A stretch of DNA of 64,000 nt from contig NZ_SNYC01000005.1 of assembly GCF_004362715.1 (NCBI RefSeq), forward strand, positions 125,781 through 189,780, written 5' to 3'. This stretch comes from Pedobacter metabolipauper (GTDB lineage Bacteria > Bacteroidota > Bacteroidia > Sphingobacteriales > Sphingobacteriaceae). The notes beneath the pieces were generated by a model, which saw nothing but the letters and a program-made list of their open reading frames with translations, did not search any database and had not been told where the DNA came from. How positions within the stretch are numbered: the stretch's first letter is position 1; every line of letters begins with the position of its first letter. Below, one piece after another: positions 54,056 through 63,032 of this stretch. The translations under genes and the position numbers were made by a program.

Positions 54056-55024
54056 ATGAACAAATTAAAACTTTCAGCATTGTCTATCCTGGCAGCTGCG
54101 TTCTCGCTAACTTCATGCAAGAAACAAGAGATCCAAAACACGGCATTGGTAGCTAAGCCAGAATCCACAATGGCAGTATCGCAACTGGCCAGTTACAGCC
54201 TAAACAACTGGATGGGATCACTTCCAAACACGGTCAGCATTGCACAGCTCTCTATTCCCGGAACGCACGATTCCGGCGCCAGAAACGAGCCCATTTCAGG
54301 CACCGCAAAATGTCAGAACCTAACCATTGCAGAGCAGCTAAATGCGGGAGTTCGTTATCTGGATATCAGGTGCAGGCATTTAGACAATTCATTCACCATT
54401 CATCATGGTGCAATCTATCAAAATCTAAATTTTAATGATGTCTTAAATGCATGCATTGGGTTCCTAAATAGCAATCCAACAGAAACGATCATCATGAGTG
54501 TAAAAGAAGAACACACCGCTTCAGGGAATACCCGTACGTTTGAACAGACCTTTGATGCCTATGTACAACAAAACCCATCAAAATGGGATCTAGGAAATGG
54601 AATCCCTGCATTAGGTGACGTTCGGGGTAAGATCAAACTGCTTAGAAGATTTGGTGCATCAAGTCCAAAGGGTATAGAAGCTACCAACTGGGCCGACAAT
54701 ACCACTTTTGAGATCAATACCACTGCCGCAAACTTAAAGATCCAGGATTTTTACAACGTGAACGATGTGAATACAAAGTGGACAAGAATTGAAACACTTT
54801 TGAATGATGCACATAACGACACTTCAAACAGGCTGTATCTCAATTACGGAAGCGGTTACAAAGCCGGCATTTTCGGCATACCAAATATCAATACGGTTGC
54901 CAATTCAGTAAACCCAAAGATTACTACATTCTTTACCAACAATACACATGGTAAATACGGGATTATCCCACTTGATTTTATTGATGCCAATAGAAGTCAG
55001 CTGATTGTAAATACCAATTTCTAA
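54056..55024 (+). CDS. PI-specific phospholipase C-like lipoprotein
   Basis: 322 residues from ATG 54056 (MNKLKLSALSILAAAFSLTSCKK, lipobox Cys21); an earlier in-frame TTG is rejected because it would bury the signal. The catalytic X-domain shows LSIPGTHDSGA with the first catalytic His, RYLDIRCRHLD, FTIHHGAIYQ with the second His, IIMSVKEEH and RGKIKLLRRFG. Bacterial enzymes of this class cleave phosphatidylinositol or GPI anchors without calcium. The Lys/Glu-rich EEH segment and lipid anchor suggest a surface enzyme. Strong terminator behind it. Confidence 0.92.
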   Translation: MNKLKLSALSILAAAFSLTSCKKQEIQNTALVAKPESTMAVSQLASYSLNNWMGSLPNTVSIAQLSIPGTHDSGARNEPISGTAKCQNLTIAEQLNAGVRYLDIRCRHLDNSFTIHHGAIYQNLNFNDVLNACIGFLNSNPTETIIMSVKEEHTASGNTRTFEQTFDAYVQQNPSKWDLGNGIPALGDVRGKIKLLRRFGASSPKGIEATNWADNTTFEINTTAANLKIQDFYNVNDVNTKWTRIETLLNDAHNDTSNRLYLNYGSGYKAGIFGIPNINTVANSVNPKITTFFTNNTHGKYGIIPLDFIDANRSQLIVNTNF

Positions 55025-55030
55025 ATACCT

Positions 55031-55067
55031 AAAAAGAGGATGTTCAATGGAGAACATCCTCTTTTTT
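55031..55067 (+). terminator. PI-PLC gene terminator
   Basis: 15-bp perfect stem 55031-55045 with 55052-55066, loop AATGGA, then T-rich end. Confidence 0.93.
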
Positions 55068-55185
55068 AAATGTCGTAATTCACCCGTATAAATGTCATTT
55101 CCACCCCTATTAAGATATATTAAATGATACTAATTTAGTGCAACTTACATCACTCTAAAATAAGTGATAATCATATCCAAAACTT

Positions 55186-55692
55186 ATGAAAGAAAAAGCA
55201 CTTAAACAATTAGACAATACAAGCCAGCAATTATTAAACGTTCTTTCCGGATTTAGTCCGGCGCAACTCAACACGGTTCCATTTGAAGGAAGCTGGACAC
55301 CCGCACAGGTAGCAGACCATATTTTAAAATCACAATCTGGTGTTCCCGAATTATTTGATGGCAGTATTATGCCGGCAGACAGGCTCCCCGATCAAAAAAT
55401 CCAGGCCTTAAGGGAATTGTTTCTTAACTTTAGTTATAAGATGAAATCACCTGATTTTATTCTGCCTACCAATAACAATCTGGAAAAAAATGCATTAATC
55501 GATCAGATCAAAGAAAAATCAAAGCAGATCGAAGAAGCCATCATTAAATACGATCTGACCGAAATCTGTCTCGATTTTGAACTACCAGGATTTGGAACCT
55601 TAACCCGGCTGGAATTAATCTATTTCATCTTTTTCCATACACAAAGGCATATTTATCAACTGGAAACCATCTATCAAAAATTTAACAATTGA
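55186..55692 (+). CDS. DinB family protein
   Basis: 168 residues, four-helix bundle of the DinB/YfiT type. Likely metal ligands are the first His in WTPAQVADHILKSQ near residue 48 and the two in FFHTQRHIYQLETIYQ near the C-terminus, in the usual spacing. Members are thiol-linked metalloproteins of mostly unknown activity. Single gene, no clear promoter box. Confidence 0.88.
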   Translation: MKEKALKQLDNTSQQLLNVLSGFSPAQLNTVPFEGSWTPAQVADHILKSQSGVPELFDGSIMPADRLPDQKIQALRELFLNFSYKMKSPDFILPTNNNLEKNALIDQIKEKSKQIEEAIIKYDLTEICLDFELPGFGTLTRLELIYFIFFHTQRHIYQLETIYQKFNN

Positions 55693-55726
55693 AGCCGCGT
55701 TCCGCACCTGATTCCAATATAACCTG

Positions 55727-58186
55727 CTATTTATTCTTTAGCAAATCTTCCAAAACTTTGATATAAAAGCCACCTACTACACTTCTTGCAGTGAAATTCA
55801 TGCGTCTTGCATCATTGGTTTCGTGCCAGTCACTCAACGGAACCCGGTCGGGTGTTTCCAGTGCATAGGTATATACTGGTGCAACCAGTGCTTCAAAATC
55901 CTTACGGTTATCAGCCAATGAAGCAGTCCATGTAATCCAGTCAGACTTGGTATAGGTTTTACGGCTGTCTAATGGCAAACCGTACTTAGTCTGCTTGGTC
56001 AGATAATAATTAACTTCCTTCGCATAAACTTCTTTTGGAAACAGGTCCAGGTGCAGTACTTTATCCCATACCATGTTATATTTCTGGCTCCAGGTATTCT
56101 TATTGTCAAATGTCAGTGCATAATGATCACCGGCATCAGCAATCTGCATCCAGCGTTTTGCCATATCCCGGGCCATAGTTGTATATTTCTCAGCTGCTGC
56201 TTTTTCACCAAGCATTTTTGCCAGCATCCCGTATCCGCCAAGGGCAACAATTGCTTTTACAGAAAGGTTGGCATTCCTGGCCAGGTGACCTGCAAAATCA
56301 TCGGTAGACAATTGATTGGCCGGATCGAAGCCTTCTTTACTTAGATATTCTGCCCAGGTACTTAATGTTTTCCAATGTTTTTTAGCGTAATCTGCATTCC
56401 CTTCAACTTTTGCAATGGCCGCAGTAAGGATCAGCACATTCCCAGACTCTTCAATGGGCATATCTTCACCATAGGTCTGACCATTTGCAATGGGATAAGT
56501 TCCAAGATCATGAGATGAATAAGGCTTTGTCCACTTACCGCTTTCACTAAAGTAAAAGATGCCGTTCAACATCCCTTTTAAAAGATCAGGATTGTAAATA
56601 AGAAATAGCGGTGCAGAAGGATAGGTAACATCAACGGTACCAATTGAGCCGTTGCTAAAGTTTTCCTTAGACAGGAATAAGAGCTCACCCTCCGGACTTT
56701 TAACAAGTTTATGAGCAGAAATAGCTTGTCTGTATCCCATCACGCATAGCTTAGCATAGGCCTCACCCCCGCTTTTTAATGCATCCGCATACAGTTTCTG
56801 ATCAAAGGATGCACATTTTTGAAGCACAGACCTTTGATCTTTGGCAGCAAGCTCCAGCTGGTTCTCAATGGTTTCTTTACCGCTGTTATTCCACCATGGT
56901 CTGAGGTTCGTTTTAAAATATTGAACAGCATACAAGTCATCGTAACCCAGCATTACAAATTGCTCTTTCACAGCCTTACCAACTTTGCCAACAGGAATAA
57001 CGGTATTCAGCACCATACGCTCACCTTCAAGGTAAGACAGCATCTTTACGGGCTGGGCTAACAACAAACAATTTAAAGCACCAGCCTGATTGGTAATGGT
57101 TTGTACACTTTTGTATGCTGAAGGAACAGCCATGTACATGTAGCCCCAATCAATCCGTACATCATCGCCAGTTCGTTTAAGCATCGGCTGTTCAATAGTA
57201 CCAGCCTTTAAAATGGAAAGTTTCGGAGTCGTATACTTTGTAGCTACAACCTGCTGGGTAGGGCGATGCACTGCAATATTGGTAGAAGCACCAAAATAAA
57301 GCTTTACATCATGGTCTTCCTCATCATTTGACTTTACTTTAGTTGAAATATAACTAACCGGCCTGGATAGCAAGTCGAGATCATTCATGAGCAGTGGCGA
57401 TGTAAACGTTACCGTAAGATCGACTGCTCCGCATACAAACTGGTAAATCGTCTGTGTGGCATTAAGATCGAGGCCTTTCTGTTTTGCATCCGTGATATGA
57501 ACAACATCCTTTGCATCAGGCTCCTCAACAATTCCGGCATCTAAATAAGACGGGCCGCCAGTATTAAAGGCATATATGGCTAAAACATTATTTTCTTTTT
57601 TCAGGCTTTTCTTTACCGCATCATCAATAGGAATGTAAACGAATTTTCCCTCCAGTTTCTGCTTACTATAGATTCGGATACCATTCAGATAAACAATTGC
57701 ATTGTCATCATGCCTGATTTGCAGGTACAATTTATTGTTGTTGAACTCGGTCATTTTAAAACTTCTTCTAACCCATATCTCATTTTTACGCCATGGGGTA
57801 TTTGCCTGTGAAGGCTCACTGCCAGCTGGCCCTAAAGCAGTCTTCCAGCTATCAGTATTGAAGTCCGGACTGATCCATCCATCTCCAGGCAAATCTTCTG
57901 TATAAGTGAGTACCTGGGGTTTTTCATCTGCAACAGGCAGAATGGTCTTAAACACCTTTTCTGTTTTCCCCAAAAAGCTGAACAATTTACCATCCACACT
58001 GATTAAGCCGGTTAAGGATTGGTTGGCTCCGGTCCAGTGCTTAGTCGTACTGGTATTTAATGAATCTGATGATGACCAGATACTGAAATAAGGATCATGG
58101 GTAATTAAAGGATAGGCTGGCGCCTTACGTTCTTGCGCTAAGACAAAAGAAGAACTGAACAAAAAAAGGAGTAAAATTCTTTTCAT
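55727..58186 (-). CDS. Secreted DUF4965/DUF5127/DUF1793 glutaminase-like protein
   Basis: 819 residues with signal peptide (ILLLFLFSSSFVLAQ). It opens with PAYPLITHDPYFSIWSSSD, typical of the DUF4964 segment, then a beta-rich jelly-roll-like insert (about 100-215, GPAGSEPSQANTPWRKNEIWVRRSF), DUF5127 (about 240-460) and a six-hairpin-like C-terminal half (DUF4965/DUF1793, with TVDVTYPSAPLFLIYNPDL, GQTYGEDMPIEESGNVLIL and TDDFAGHLARNANLS). Related fungal GtaA is an extracellular glutaminase. Glutaminase activity here is by homology only. Ends before recognisable terminator. Confidence 0.86.
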   Translation of the reverse strand: MKRILLLFLFSSSFVLAQERKAPAYPLITHDPYFSIWSSSDSLNTSTTKHWTGANQSLTGLISVDGKLFSFLGKTEKVFKTILPVADEKPQVLTYTEDLPGDGWISPDFNTDSWKTALGPAGSEPSQANTPWRKNEIWVRRSFKMTEFNNNKLYLQIRHDDNAIVYLNGIRIYSKQKLEGKFVYIPIDDAVKKSLKKENNVLAIYAFNTGGPSYLDAGIVEEPDAKDVVHITDAKQKGLDLNATQTIYQFVCGAVDLTVTFTSPLLMNDLDLLSRPVSYISTKVKSNDEEDHDVKLYFGASTNIAVHRPTQQVVATKYTTPKLSILKAGTIEQPMLKRTGDDVRIDWGYMYMAVPSAYKSVQTITNQAGALNCLLLAQPVKMLSYLEGERMVLNTVIPVGKVGKAVKEQFVMLGYDDLYAVQYFKTNLRPWWNNSGKETIENQLELAAKDQRSVLQKCASFDQKLYADALKSGGEAYAKLCVMGYRQAISAHKLVKSPEGELLFLSKENFSNGSIGTVDVTYPSAPLFLIYNPDLLKGMLNGIFYFSESGKWTKPYSSHDLGTYPIANGQTYGEDMPIEESGNVLILTAAIAKVEGNADYAKKHWKTLSTWAEYLSKEGFDPANQLSTDDFAGHLARNANLSVKAIVALGGYGMLAKMLGEKAAAEKYTTMARDMAKRWMQIADAGDHYALTFDNKNTWSQKYNMVWDKVLHLDLFPKEVYAKEVNYYLTKQTKYGLPLDSRKTYTKSDWITWTASLADNRKDFEALVAPVYTYALETPDRVPLSDWHETNDARRMNFTARSVVGGFYIKVLEDLLKNK

Positions 58187-58529
58187 ACTTCGCTAAATCA
58201 ATTAATGAATTACCAAAATAAGAACTTTATTTAATTATTTGTCATTAAAAAAGAAAAACAATGAGAAAATCTAAACCAATTATACGATTACGATTACCAG
58301 AAAAATAACCGTCGGCTTTATTCCCGATTTCCATCCGGGAAATAAGGAATTGCATTGAATACGGGGTTTTCCCGCAAAACTCCATCATACATAAAATATA
58401 TCAGTCTTAATAATTACCTGAACCGGTTAATTAACTTCTGGTCTTATGAGTAATTACCCCCCGTTAACCAGCAAATAAAATGAATTTTCGGGTGCAGACC
58501 AGCTGATCCCGAAAATTCAGTCAAATTAA
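58187..58529. other. Intergenic region between the DUF4965 gene and hxlA
   Basis: 343 bp without coding frame. The right end is the hxlBA terminator (58475-58519). A shorter imperfect hairpin with CCCG/CGGG arms lies at about 58330-58357. No TAnnTTTG box clearly serves the DUF4965 gene; TTATTTTG (complement of 58213-58220) is the nearest. Confidence 0.5.
58475..58519 (-). terminator. hxlBA operon terminator
   Basis: TGAATTTTCGGG (58481-58492) pairs perfectly with 58508-58519, 15-nt loop, and the minus strand continues with TTTTATTT. Confidence 0.78.
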
Positions 58530-59162
58530 TTAAACAGCATCAATTGCTTCACGCAATGCTTTTGCAGCCGCAGCCGGATCTTCGGCACCATAAATTGCAG
58601 CACCTGCAACAGCAACAATAGCCCCTGCTTTGATAACCGCAGCAACATTAGACAGGTTTACACCACCCGCAACAGAAACCGGAACACCTGCACGCGCAGC
58701 TTCATCAATCAATACCTGGATAGAATAACCGGCAGTCCACTGCTCGTCTAGTCCAGCATGCAGCTCAACAAATTCAGCACCTAATTTCGTTACTTCCTGA
58801 GCACGCTTAACACGGTCAGCCACGCCAATGGTATCTACAACAACACCTTTGTTATGCGCTTTACCTGCTTTTATAGCACCTGCAATTGTAGCATCCCCAG
58901 CTGCACCTAAAACGGTAACCAGATCCGCACCAGCTTTAAATGCAATGTCTGCTTCAAGCTCACCCGCATCCATTGTTTTTAGATCGGCAAACACCAGTTT
59001 ATCCGGATAGGCAGCTTTCATTGCAGTAACCACAGCAAGACCTTCTTGCTTGATCAATGGGGTACCTAATTCAATAATGTCAATGTATGGAGCAATTTTA
59101 GCAACCAGTGCCAATGCTTCACTTGTAGATAACAGATCTATTGCGACTTGTAATTTTGCCAT
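58530..59162 (-). CDS. hxlA: 3-hexulose-6-phosphate synthase
   Basis: 210 residues of the orotidine-decarboxylase superfamily TIM barrel. It joins formaldehyde to ribulose 5-phosphate to give hexulose 6-phosphate, or runs in reverse to supply ribulose 5-phosphate. MAKLQVAIDLLSTSEALAL, the Asp/Lys pair in FADLKTMDAGE, VELHAGLDEQ and VSVAGGVNLSN are HPS signatures. It follows hxlB by 47 bp on the same strand, so both form one operon, with terminator behind. Confidence 0.95.
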   Translation of the reverse strand: MAKLQVAIDLLSTSEALALVAKIAPYIDIIELGTPLIKQEGLAVVTAMKAAYPDKLVFADLKTMDAGELEADIAFKAGADLVTVLGAAGDATIAGAIKAGKAHNKGVVVDTIGVADRVKRAQEVTKLGAEFVELHAGLDEQWTAGYSIQVLIDEAARAGVPVSVAGGVNLSNVAAVIKAGAIVAVAGAAIYGAEDPAAAAKALREAIDAV

Positions 59163-59209
59163 GATATTTGTTTATTTATATATAATTGATATTAAAATTC
59201 TAAAGATTA

Positions 59210-59794
59210 TTATTCAAGATTGGCATGTCTTTCCCACAGTACTTCGGCAGGTGTTCCTTCAGCCAGCCAAAGCGTCTGAAAAACGGCATCCATTACCAAC
59301 AGCAAAGCCTGTTCAAATAAGCTCCCTGCATATTGCAGGGAAACAGCTTGCCCGTGATCTTCTTTTTGAGCAGCAGGAAGAATGATCACCAGCACCGAAC
59401 ATGCTGCCAGGGCAGAAACAGTTGTAGTAGATAAGGAAACAACCGCTGCACCGGCCTTAACTGCTTTTTCTGCAGCCTTAACAATGCTGCTGGTTGTACC
59501 AGAACCTGAAGCTGCAATTAGCAGATCACCTTTCCGGATTGCAGGTGTGGTCGTCTCTCCAACAACAAATACATTCAGTCCAAAATGCATGAGGCGCATT
59601 GCTGCAGCTTTAAGTGACAAGCCCGATCTTCCTGCAGCAACCACAAATACACGGTTAGCAGATTTCAGATGAGGGATCAATAACGCAAGCTGATCAAAGT
59701 CAATCTGATCAGCCAGCGAGCGCTGCTCATCCAAAATGATTCTTAAGTTCTGCTTTAAAGCTTCTGCTGTTTCAGCTGGGTTTGTATCGTACAT
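59210..59794 (-). CDS. hxlB: 6-phospho-3-hexuloisomerase
   Basis: 194 residues from ATG 59794 (MYDTNPAETAEALKQNLRIIL); a longer frame extending to 59959 runs through the promoter and regulatory repeats and is rejected. SIS-domain isomerase converting hexulose 6-phosphate to fructose 6-phosphate: FVVAAGRSGLSLKAAAMRLMHFG, TPAIRKGDLLIAASGSGTTSSIV, VVSLST and the C-terminal ALLLVMDAVFQTLWLAEG. First gene of the hxlBA operon, divergent from an AraC-type regulator. TACCTTTG lies at 59812-59819. Confidence 0.94.
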   Translation of the reverse strand: MYDTNPAETAEALKQNLRIILDEQRSLADQIDFDQLALLIPHLKSANRVFVVAAGRSGLSLKAAAMRLMHFGLNVFVVGETTTPAIRKGDLLIAASGSGTTSSIVKAAEKAVKAGAAVVSLSTTTVSALAACSVLVIILPAAQKEDHGQAVSLQYAGSLFEQALLLVMDAVFQTLWLAEGTPAEVLWERHANLE

Positions 59795-59811
59795 AATCAA
59801 ATTGTAAAGTC

Positions 59812-59819
59812 CAAAGGTA
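59812..59819 (-). promoter_or_regulatory. hxlBA promoter -7 box (TACCTTTG)
   Basis: Minus-strand exact TAnnTTTG, 17 bases before ATG 59794. Confidence 0.68.
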
Positions 59820-59834
59820 TCCCTGAAAACCCGG

Positions 59835-59874
59835 CTAACGGTTAGACTATATGCGCATAGTGTGGGACTATCAG
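59835..59874. promoter_or_regulatory. Candidate AraC binding repeats upstream of hxlB
   Basis: GACTAT occurs at 59845-59850 and 59866-59871, a 21-bp step (two helical turns), with 10 of 16 aligned bases identical. CTAAC-G-GTTAG (59835-59845) and the palindrome TATGCGCATA (59850-59859) overlap it. The block sits just upstream of the hxlBA promoter -33 position. AraC-type activators commonly bind such direct repeats. Confidence 0.5.
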
Positions 59875-59979
59875 GAAATACACCAGCGATAAGATCATAG
59901 TAATGCCATAAAAAAACCAGCTTTAGAAATAAGTACACCACAATGTCCGGATAGTCCAAGGCACTAAATAAGGATCAGT

Positions 59980-59987
59980 TATCTTTG
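59980..59987 (+). promoter_or_regulatory. Promoter -7 box (TATCTTTG) of the AraC gene
   Basis: Exact TAnnTTTG, 30 bases before ATG 60018. Confidence 0.65.
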
Positions 59988-60017
59988 TGTCCTGTTCATA
60001 AATTCAAAACAACTAAA

Positions 60018-60893
60018 ATGAGATCGCATACACCGGAAGCAGCACCCAGAATTGGATTGGAAAAATCACTGATCTACATCAGGAACCTGGAAAACTGTCC
60101 GCCAAGCTATCTGAATGATCCCGGCAGAAAAGATTTCTTTGAAATTGTATGGCTGCAGAATGAATATCCGCTGCATGCAATTAAAGAAGAAGAAACACCA
60201 GAATTGGGAGATTGGATCTACCTGATCCCCCCGTATCGTGTTCATCAATTGAACAAAGCAGGTAAAAATGGCATCCTGTTATCCTTTAAAAGAGATTTTC
60301 TGGAAGAGGAAGACAAAGAGTTTTATCTGGATATTTTCAAGATCTTTAATATTCAGGGAGAGTTCTCCTGTTTACCGCTAACCGCGAAGAATGCCGCTGA
60401 ACTGGCAAAGGTATTCCAGTTGCTGGATGATGAGTACAAAGAACAAGATCCGAGTTTCTTAATTCTTAAGGCACTGTTAAAAGTTTTCCTGCTCAAACTG
60501 ATCCAGATCAAAGAACATGTCTTTACCGCACAGGACGTAAACCAGAAAAGGGTTTATGAATTTATGATGCTCCTGGAACAGAATTACCAGCTGGAACGAA
60601 ATGCCGAATTTTATGCCACATCACTGGGAATCAGCTCCAAGCGCTTAAACCAGGTCCTTAAGGAGAAATTAGATAAAACGGCCATGCAGCTCATCCATGA
60701 CCGGATCATACTCGAAGCCAAAAGAAAGATCATTCATAGTGAAAATACACTTAAAGAAATTGCATTCGATCTTGGCTTTACTGACCGCCCCTATTTTAGC
60801 AGGTTCTTTAAAAAACAAACCGGTTTGCCGCCAGAAGAATTTCAAAGGCAGGCCCATCATCATATTGAGACCAGGTTCAACACCCTGGTCTGA
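60018..60893 (+). CDS. AraC family regulator next to hxlBA
   Basis: 291 residues from ATG 60018 (MRSHTPEAAPRIGLEKSLIYI). Residues about 30-130 form a cupin-like ligand domain (FFEIVWLQNEYPLHAIKEEE, GDWIYLIPPYRVHQLNKAG); residues about 185-285 are the double helix-turn-helix (AEFYATSLGISSKRLNQVL and LKEIAFDLGFTDRPYFSRFFKKQTGLPPEEF shown in part). Divergent from hxlBA, so it probably controls that operon; the inducer is unknown. Confidence 0.9.
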   Translation: MRSHTPEAAPRIGLEKSLIYIRNLENCPPSYLNDPGRKDFFEIVWLQNEYPLHAIKEEETPELGDWIYLIPPYRVHQLNKAGKNGILLSFKRDFLEEEDKEFYLDIFKIFNIQGEFSCLPLTAKNAAELAKVFQLLDDEYKEQDPSFLILKALLKVFLLKLIQIKEHVFTAQDVNQKRVYEFMMLLEQNYQLERNAEFYATSLGISSKRLNQVLKEKLDKTAMQLIHDRIILEAKRKIIHSENTLKEIAFDLGFTDRPYFSRFFKKQTGLPPEEFQRQAHHHIETRFNTLV

Positions 60894-60948
60894 TCCCTTA
60901 AAACGTCTGATCTAACAAACAATTATTTCATGCCGATGTTATAGGGAC

Positions 60949-61239
60949 ATGGAACCATTCAACATTAAAATTGGTTATGGAGAAAAAGAGGTAACTCTAA
61001 CCATATTACCTACCGATGAAGCTTATTATAAAGTAATTTATTATGGAGCCATTCTTGGCGCTATCCGTTATCAAGCAGATGATTCCTGGGAACTCGTACC
61101 TGAAGAAGAAATTATAGCCGGAGATCTGCCCATGTATGTTCACGATTTAAAGGCAGACCGCCTGGATGTTGTTCTAAACGATACCGTTGTTGATGAAATC
61201 GGCGAAGAAATTGAAATCATTTTAAAGCTCAACGATTAG
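60949..61239 (+). CDS. Small acidic protein of unknown function
   Basis: 96 residues, strongly acidic, beta-rich: FNIKIGYGEKEVTLTILP, YYKVIYYGAILGAIRYQ, SWELVPEEEIIAGDLPMY and a C-terminal EIGEEIEIILKL. No signal peptide, membrane segment or known motif seen. ATG start in an A-rich context. It stands alone between the AraC gene and the convergent histidine kinase. Coding character (codon pattern and absence of stops) is good; function not recognised. Confidence 0.72.
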   Translation: MEPFNIKIGYGEKEVTLTILPTDEAYYKVIYYGAILGAIRYQADDSWELVPEEEIIAGDLPMYVHDLKADRLDVVLNDTVVDEIGEEIEIILKLND

Positions 61240-61274
61240 ATCAGAATAACGCATTAATTATTCCACAACAGGTA

Positions 61275-63029
61275 TTATTCTACAACAGGCAATAAAAAAC
61301 AAAACCTGCTTCCTTCTCCAATGGCACTTTCCACCCAGATTGTTCCATGCTCTGCCGTAATAAAGTCTTTAGAGATGGCAAGTCCCAGTCCTGAGCCAGA
61401 CTTGTTATTGCCATCTGCAGGAACTTGAAAATAACGGTCAAACAGCCTTTTTTGATATTGCTCATCAATGCCTCTCCCAAAATCACGTACAGAGAACTCA
61501 ACCTGGTTTCCAATTTCAATAAGCTGAATAATGATCTTAGACTTTTCAGCACTATACCGCAGGGCATTAGATAAAAAGTTGATCAGTACCCAGGCCGTCT
61601 TTTCAATGTCAACATTAACCATCGGCAGGTTATCGCTGCTGATTAGCTCCAGTTCAATGTTTTTTTGTTCCGCCTGGAAACGAACGGCATCCATAGCATA
61701 CATCACAATTTTTCCGGGATCAGTCTTCACAAAGTTCAGCTGGAGGTTTCCTGTTTCTGCCTGGGCAAGGTTCAGCAGTTCACTGGTAATCTTCAACAGG
61801 CGTCCGCAATCTTCAGTAATGTGTTGCACCAGCTGTTTCTGTTCGGTATTCATTTCCCCAACCCGTTCGTCATCCAGTAACTTTAAACTCATTTTAATGG
61901 ATGAGATTGGTGTTTTCAACTCATGTGATACCGTAGCAATAAAGTTGGTCTTTGCTTCATCAAGCTCTTTATATTGGGTAATGTTTTTAAGGATATACAC
62001 TTCACCGGCAGCTTTCCCGGTCTTAACTACGGCCTGCTCCTTATCATCTTCAAAATCGGGAACCATGATCTTTCTGCGTTCCAGCTGAAAATACGATTCC
62101 TTTTCGTCCGCATAGATCTTCATAGGCTTTTCAGCAGCGGCACCACCGAGGATCTTATTCAAAAGGTCATTCCGCTTTACAAGCGCATCTGCATTTAAAC
62201 CAATCACATCTTTCTCATTCATATTCAAAAGTCTGGCCGCAACGGTATTCATGAACAGGATTTCATTTTTCTCATTTAAACCAATAATGGCATCCTGCAT
62301 CTGCTCAATGATCGCTTCAATCCGGAGCTTTTCAGATTGAACTTTGGCCAGGTTACTATTTTCCCATTTATTTAGCTCAGCAGTCATGGCATTAAAAGAG
62401 ACCGCCAACTCAGAGAACTCGTCATTTCCACTAAATTCCAAACGCTGCTTATAATTTTTGCGGCTAATGGCTTTGATCGCTTCAGAAAACTCACGCAATG
62501 GATTGGCAACAAAGCCCGGAAAGCTAACGATAAATGAAAATAGAATAAGAAAACACATAGAGGCCGTAAAGATCAGGTACATCACTGCACGATCAATCTC
62601 AAGATGCGCCGCATCGTTCTTCCTGACTATGGCGTTCATGTTAAGCGATTCAATTGTATTCAGCTGAATCCTGATATTTTTTAACGCAGCAAGTTTAGCA
62701 GCCATGGACGTAACCGGACTGATCATTACCCGATAGGAAGAATCCAGGTCCTTAACCGCTTCTGCTTCTCCCTTTTCAGTGATGTTATTTTGCTCCAGAC
62801 TGAGCTGATGCGAAAATTGACGGACCGCAACTGCAGATAATGGCAGATTATGCGCATCGGTAATGGAACGCATTTTACCGGTAAATCCCAGCGTCTCATA
62901 ATTATCCTTTAAAATATCTTTAGAACTCAAAGAAATATCGTTCATATAGGATAAACAAATTGCACCGAAAAAGATCACAACCACAAATAAGAACCCGAAC
63001 CCGAGGCGTAACTTGGTTTTAATTTTCAT
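61275..63029 (-). CDS. Membrane sensor histidine kinase (HAMP-PAS-HisKA)
   Basis: 584 residues. Transmembrane segments about 7-28 and 147-169 flank a periplasmic sensor region; HAMP (about 170-222) is followed by a PAS domain (IEQMQDAIIGLNEKNEILFM), HisKA with the phospho-acceptor His in FIATVSHELKTPISSIKMSL near 373, and HATPase with N-box NFLSNALRYS, G1 DFGRGI, and G2 GSGLGLAI. Its stop-start spacing to the upstream sigma-54 activator gene is 3 bp, so the two form a two-component pair. The signal is unknown; in some Bacteroidota such pairs sit beside kdp potassium genes, which cannot be seen here. Confidence 0.93.
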   Translation of the reverse strand: MKIKTKLRLGFGFLFVVVIFFGAICLSYMNDISLSSKDILKDNYETLGFTGKMRSITDAHNLPLSAVAVRQFSHQLSLEQNNITEKGEAEAVKDLDSSYRVMISPVTSMAAKLAALKNIRIQLNTIESLNMNAIVRKNDAAHLEIDRAVMYLIFTASMCFLILFSFIVSFPGFVANPLREFSEAIKAISRKNYKQRLEFSGNDEFSELAVSFNAMTAELNKWENSNLAKVQSEKLRIEAIIEQMQDAIIGLNEKNEILFMNTVAARLLNMNEKDVIGLNADALVKRNDLLNKILGGAAAEKPMKIYADEKESYFQLERRKIMVPDFEDDKEQAVVKTGKAAGEVYILKNITQYKELDEAKTNFIATVSHELKTPISSIKMSLKLLDDERVGEMNTEQKQLVQHITEDCGRLLKITSELLNLAQAETGNLQLNFVKTDPGKIVMYAMDAVRFQAEQKNIELELISSDNLPMVNVDIEKTAWVLINFLSNALRYSAEKSKIIIQLIEIGNQVEFSVRDFGRGIDEQYQKRLFDRYFQVPADGNNKSGSGLGLAISKDFITAEHGTIWVESAIGEGSRFCFLLPVVE

Positions 63030-63032
63030 TAC

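Noticed and set aside
59795..59959. N-terminal extension of hxlB
   Set aside because: The extension translates the promoter and operator region and does not fit the family's length.
61531..62088. 185-codon open frame opposite the histidine kinase
   Set aside because: Antisense shadow, Ser/Phe-rich, no start signals, no domain.
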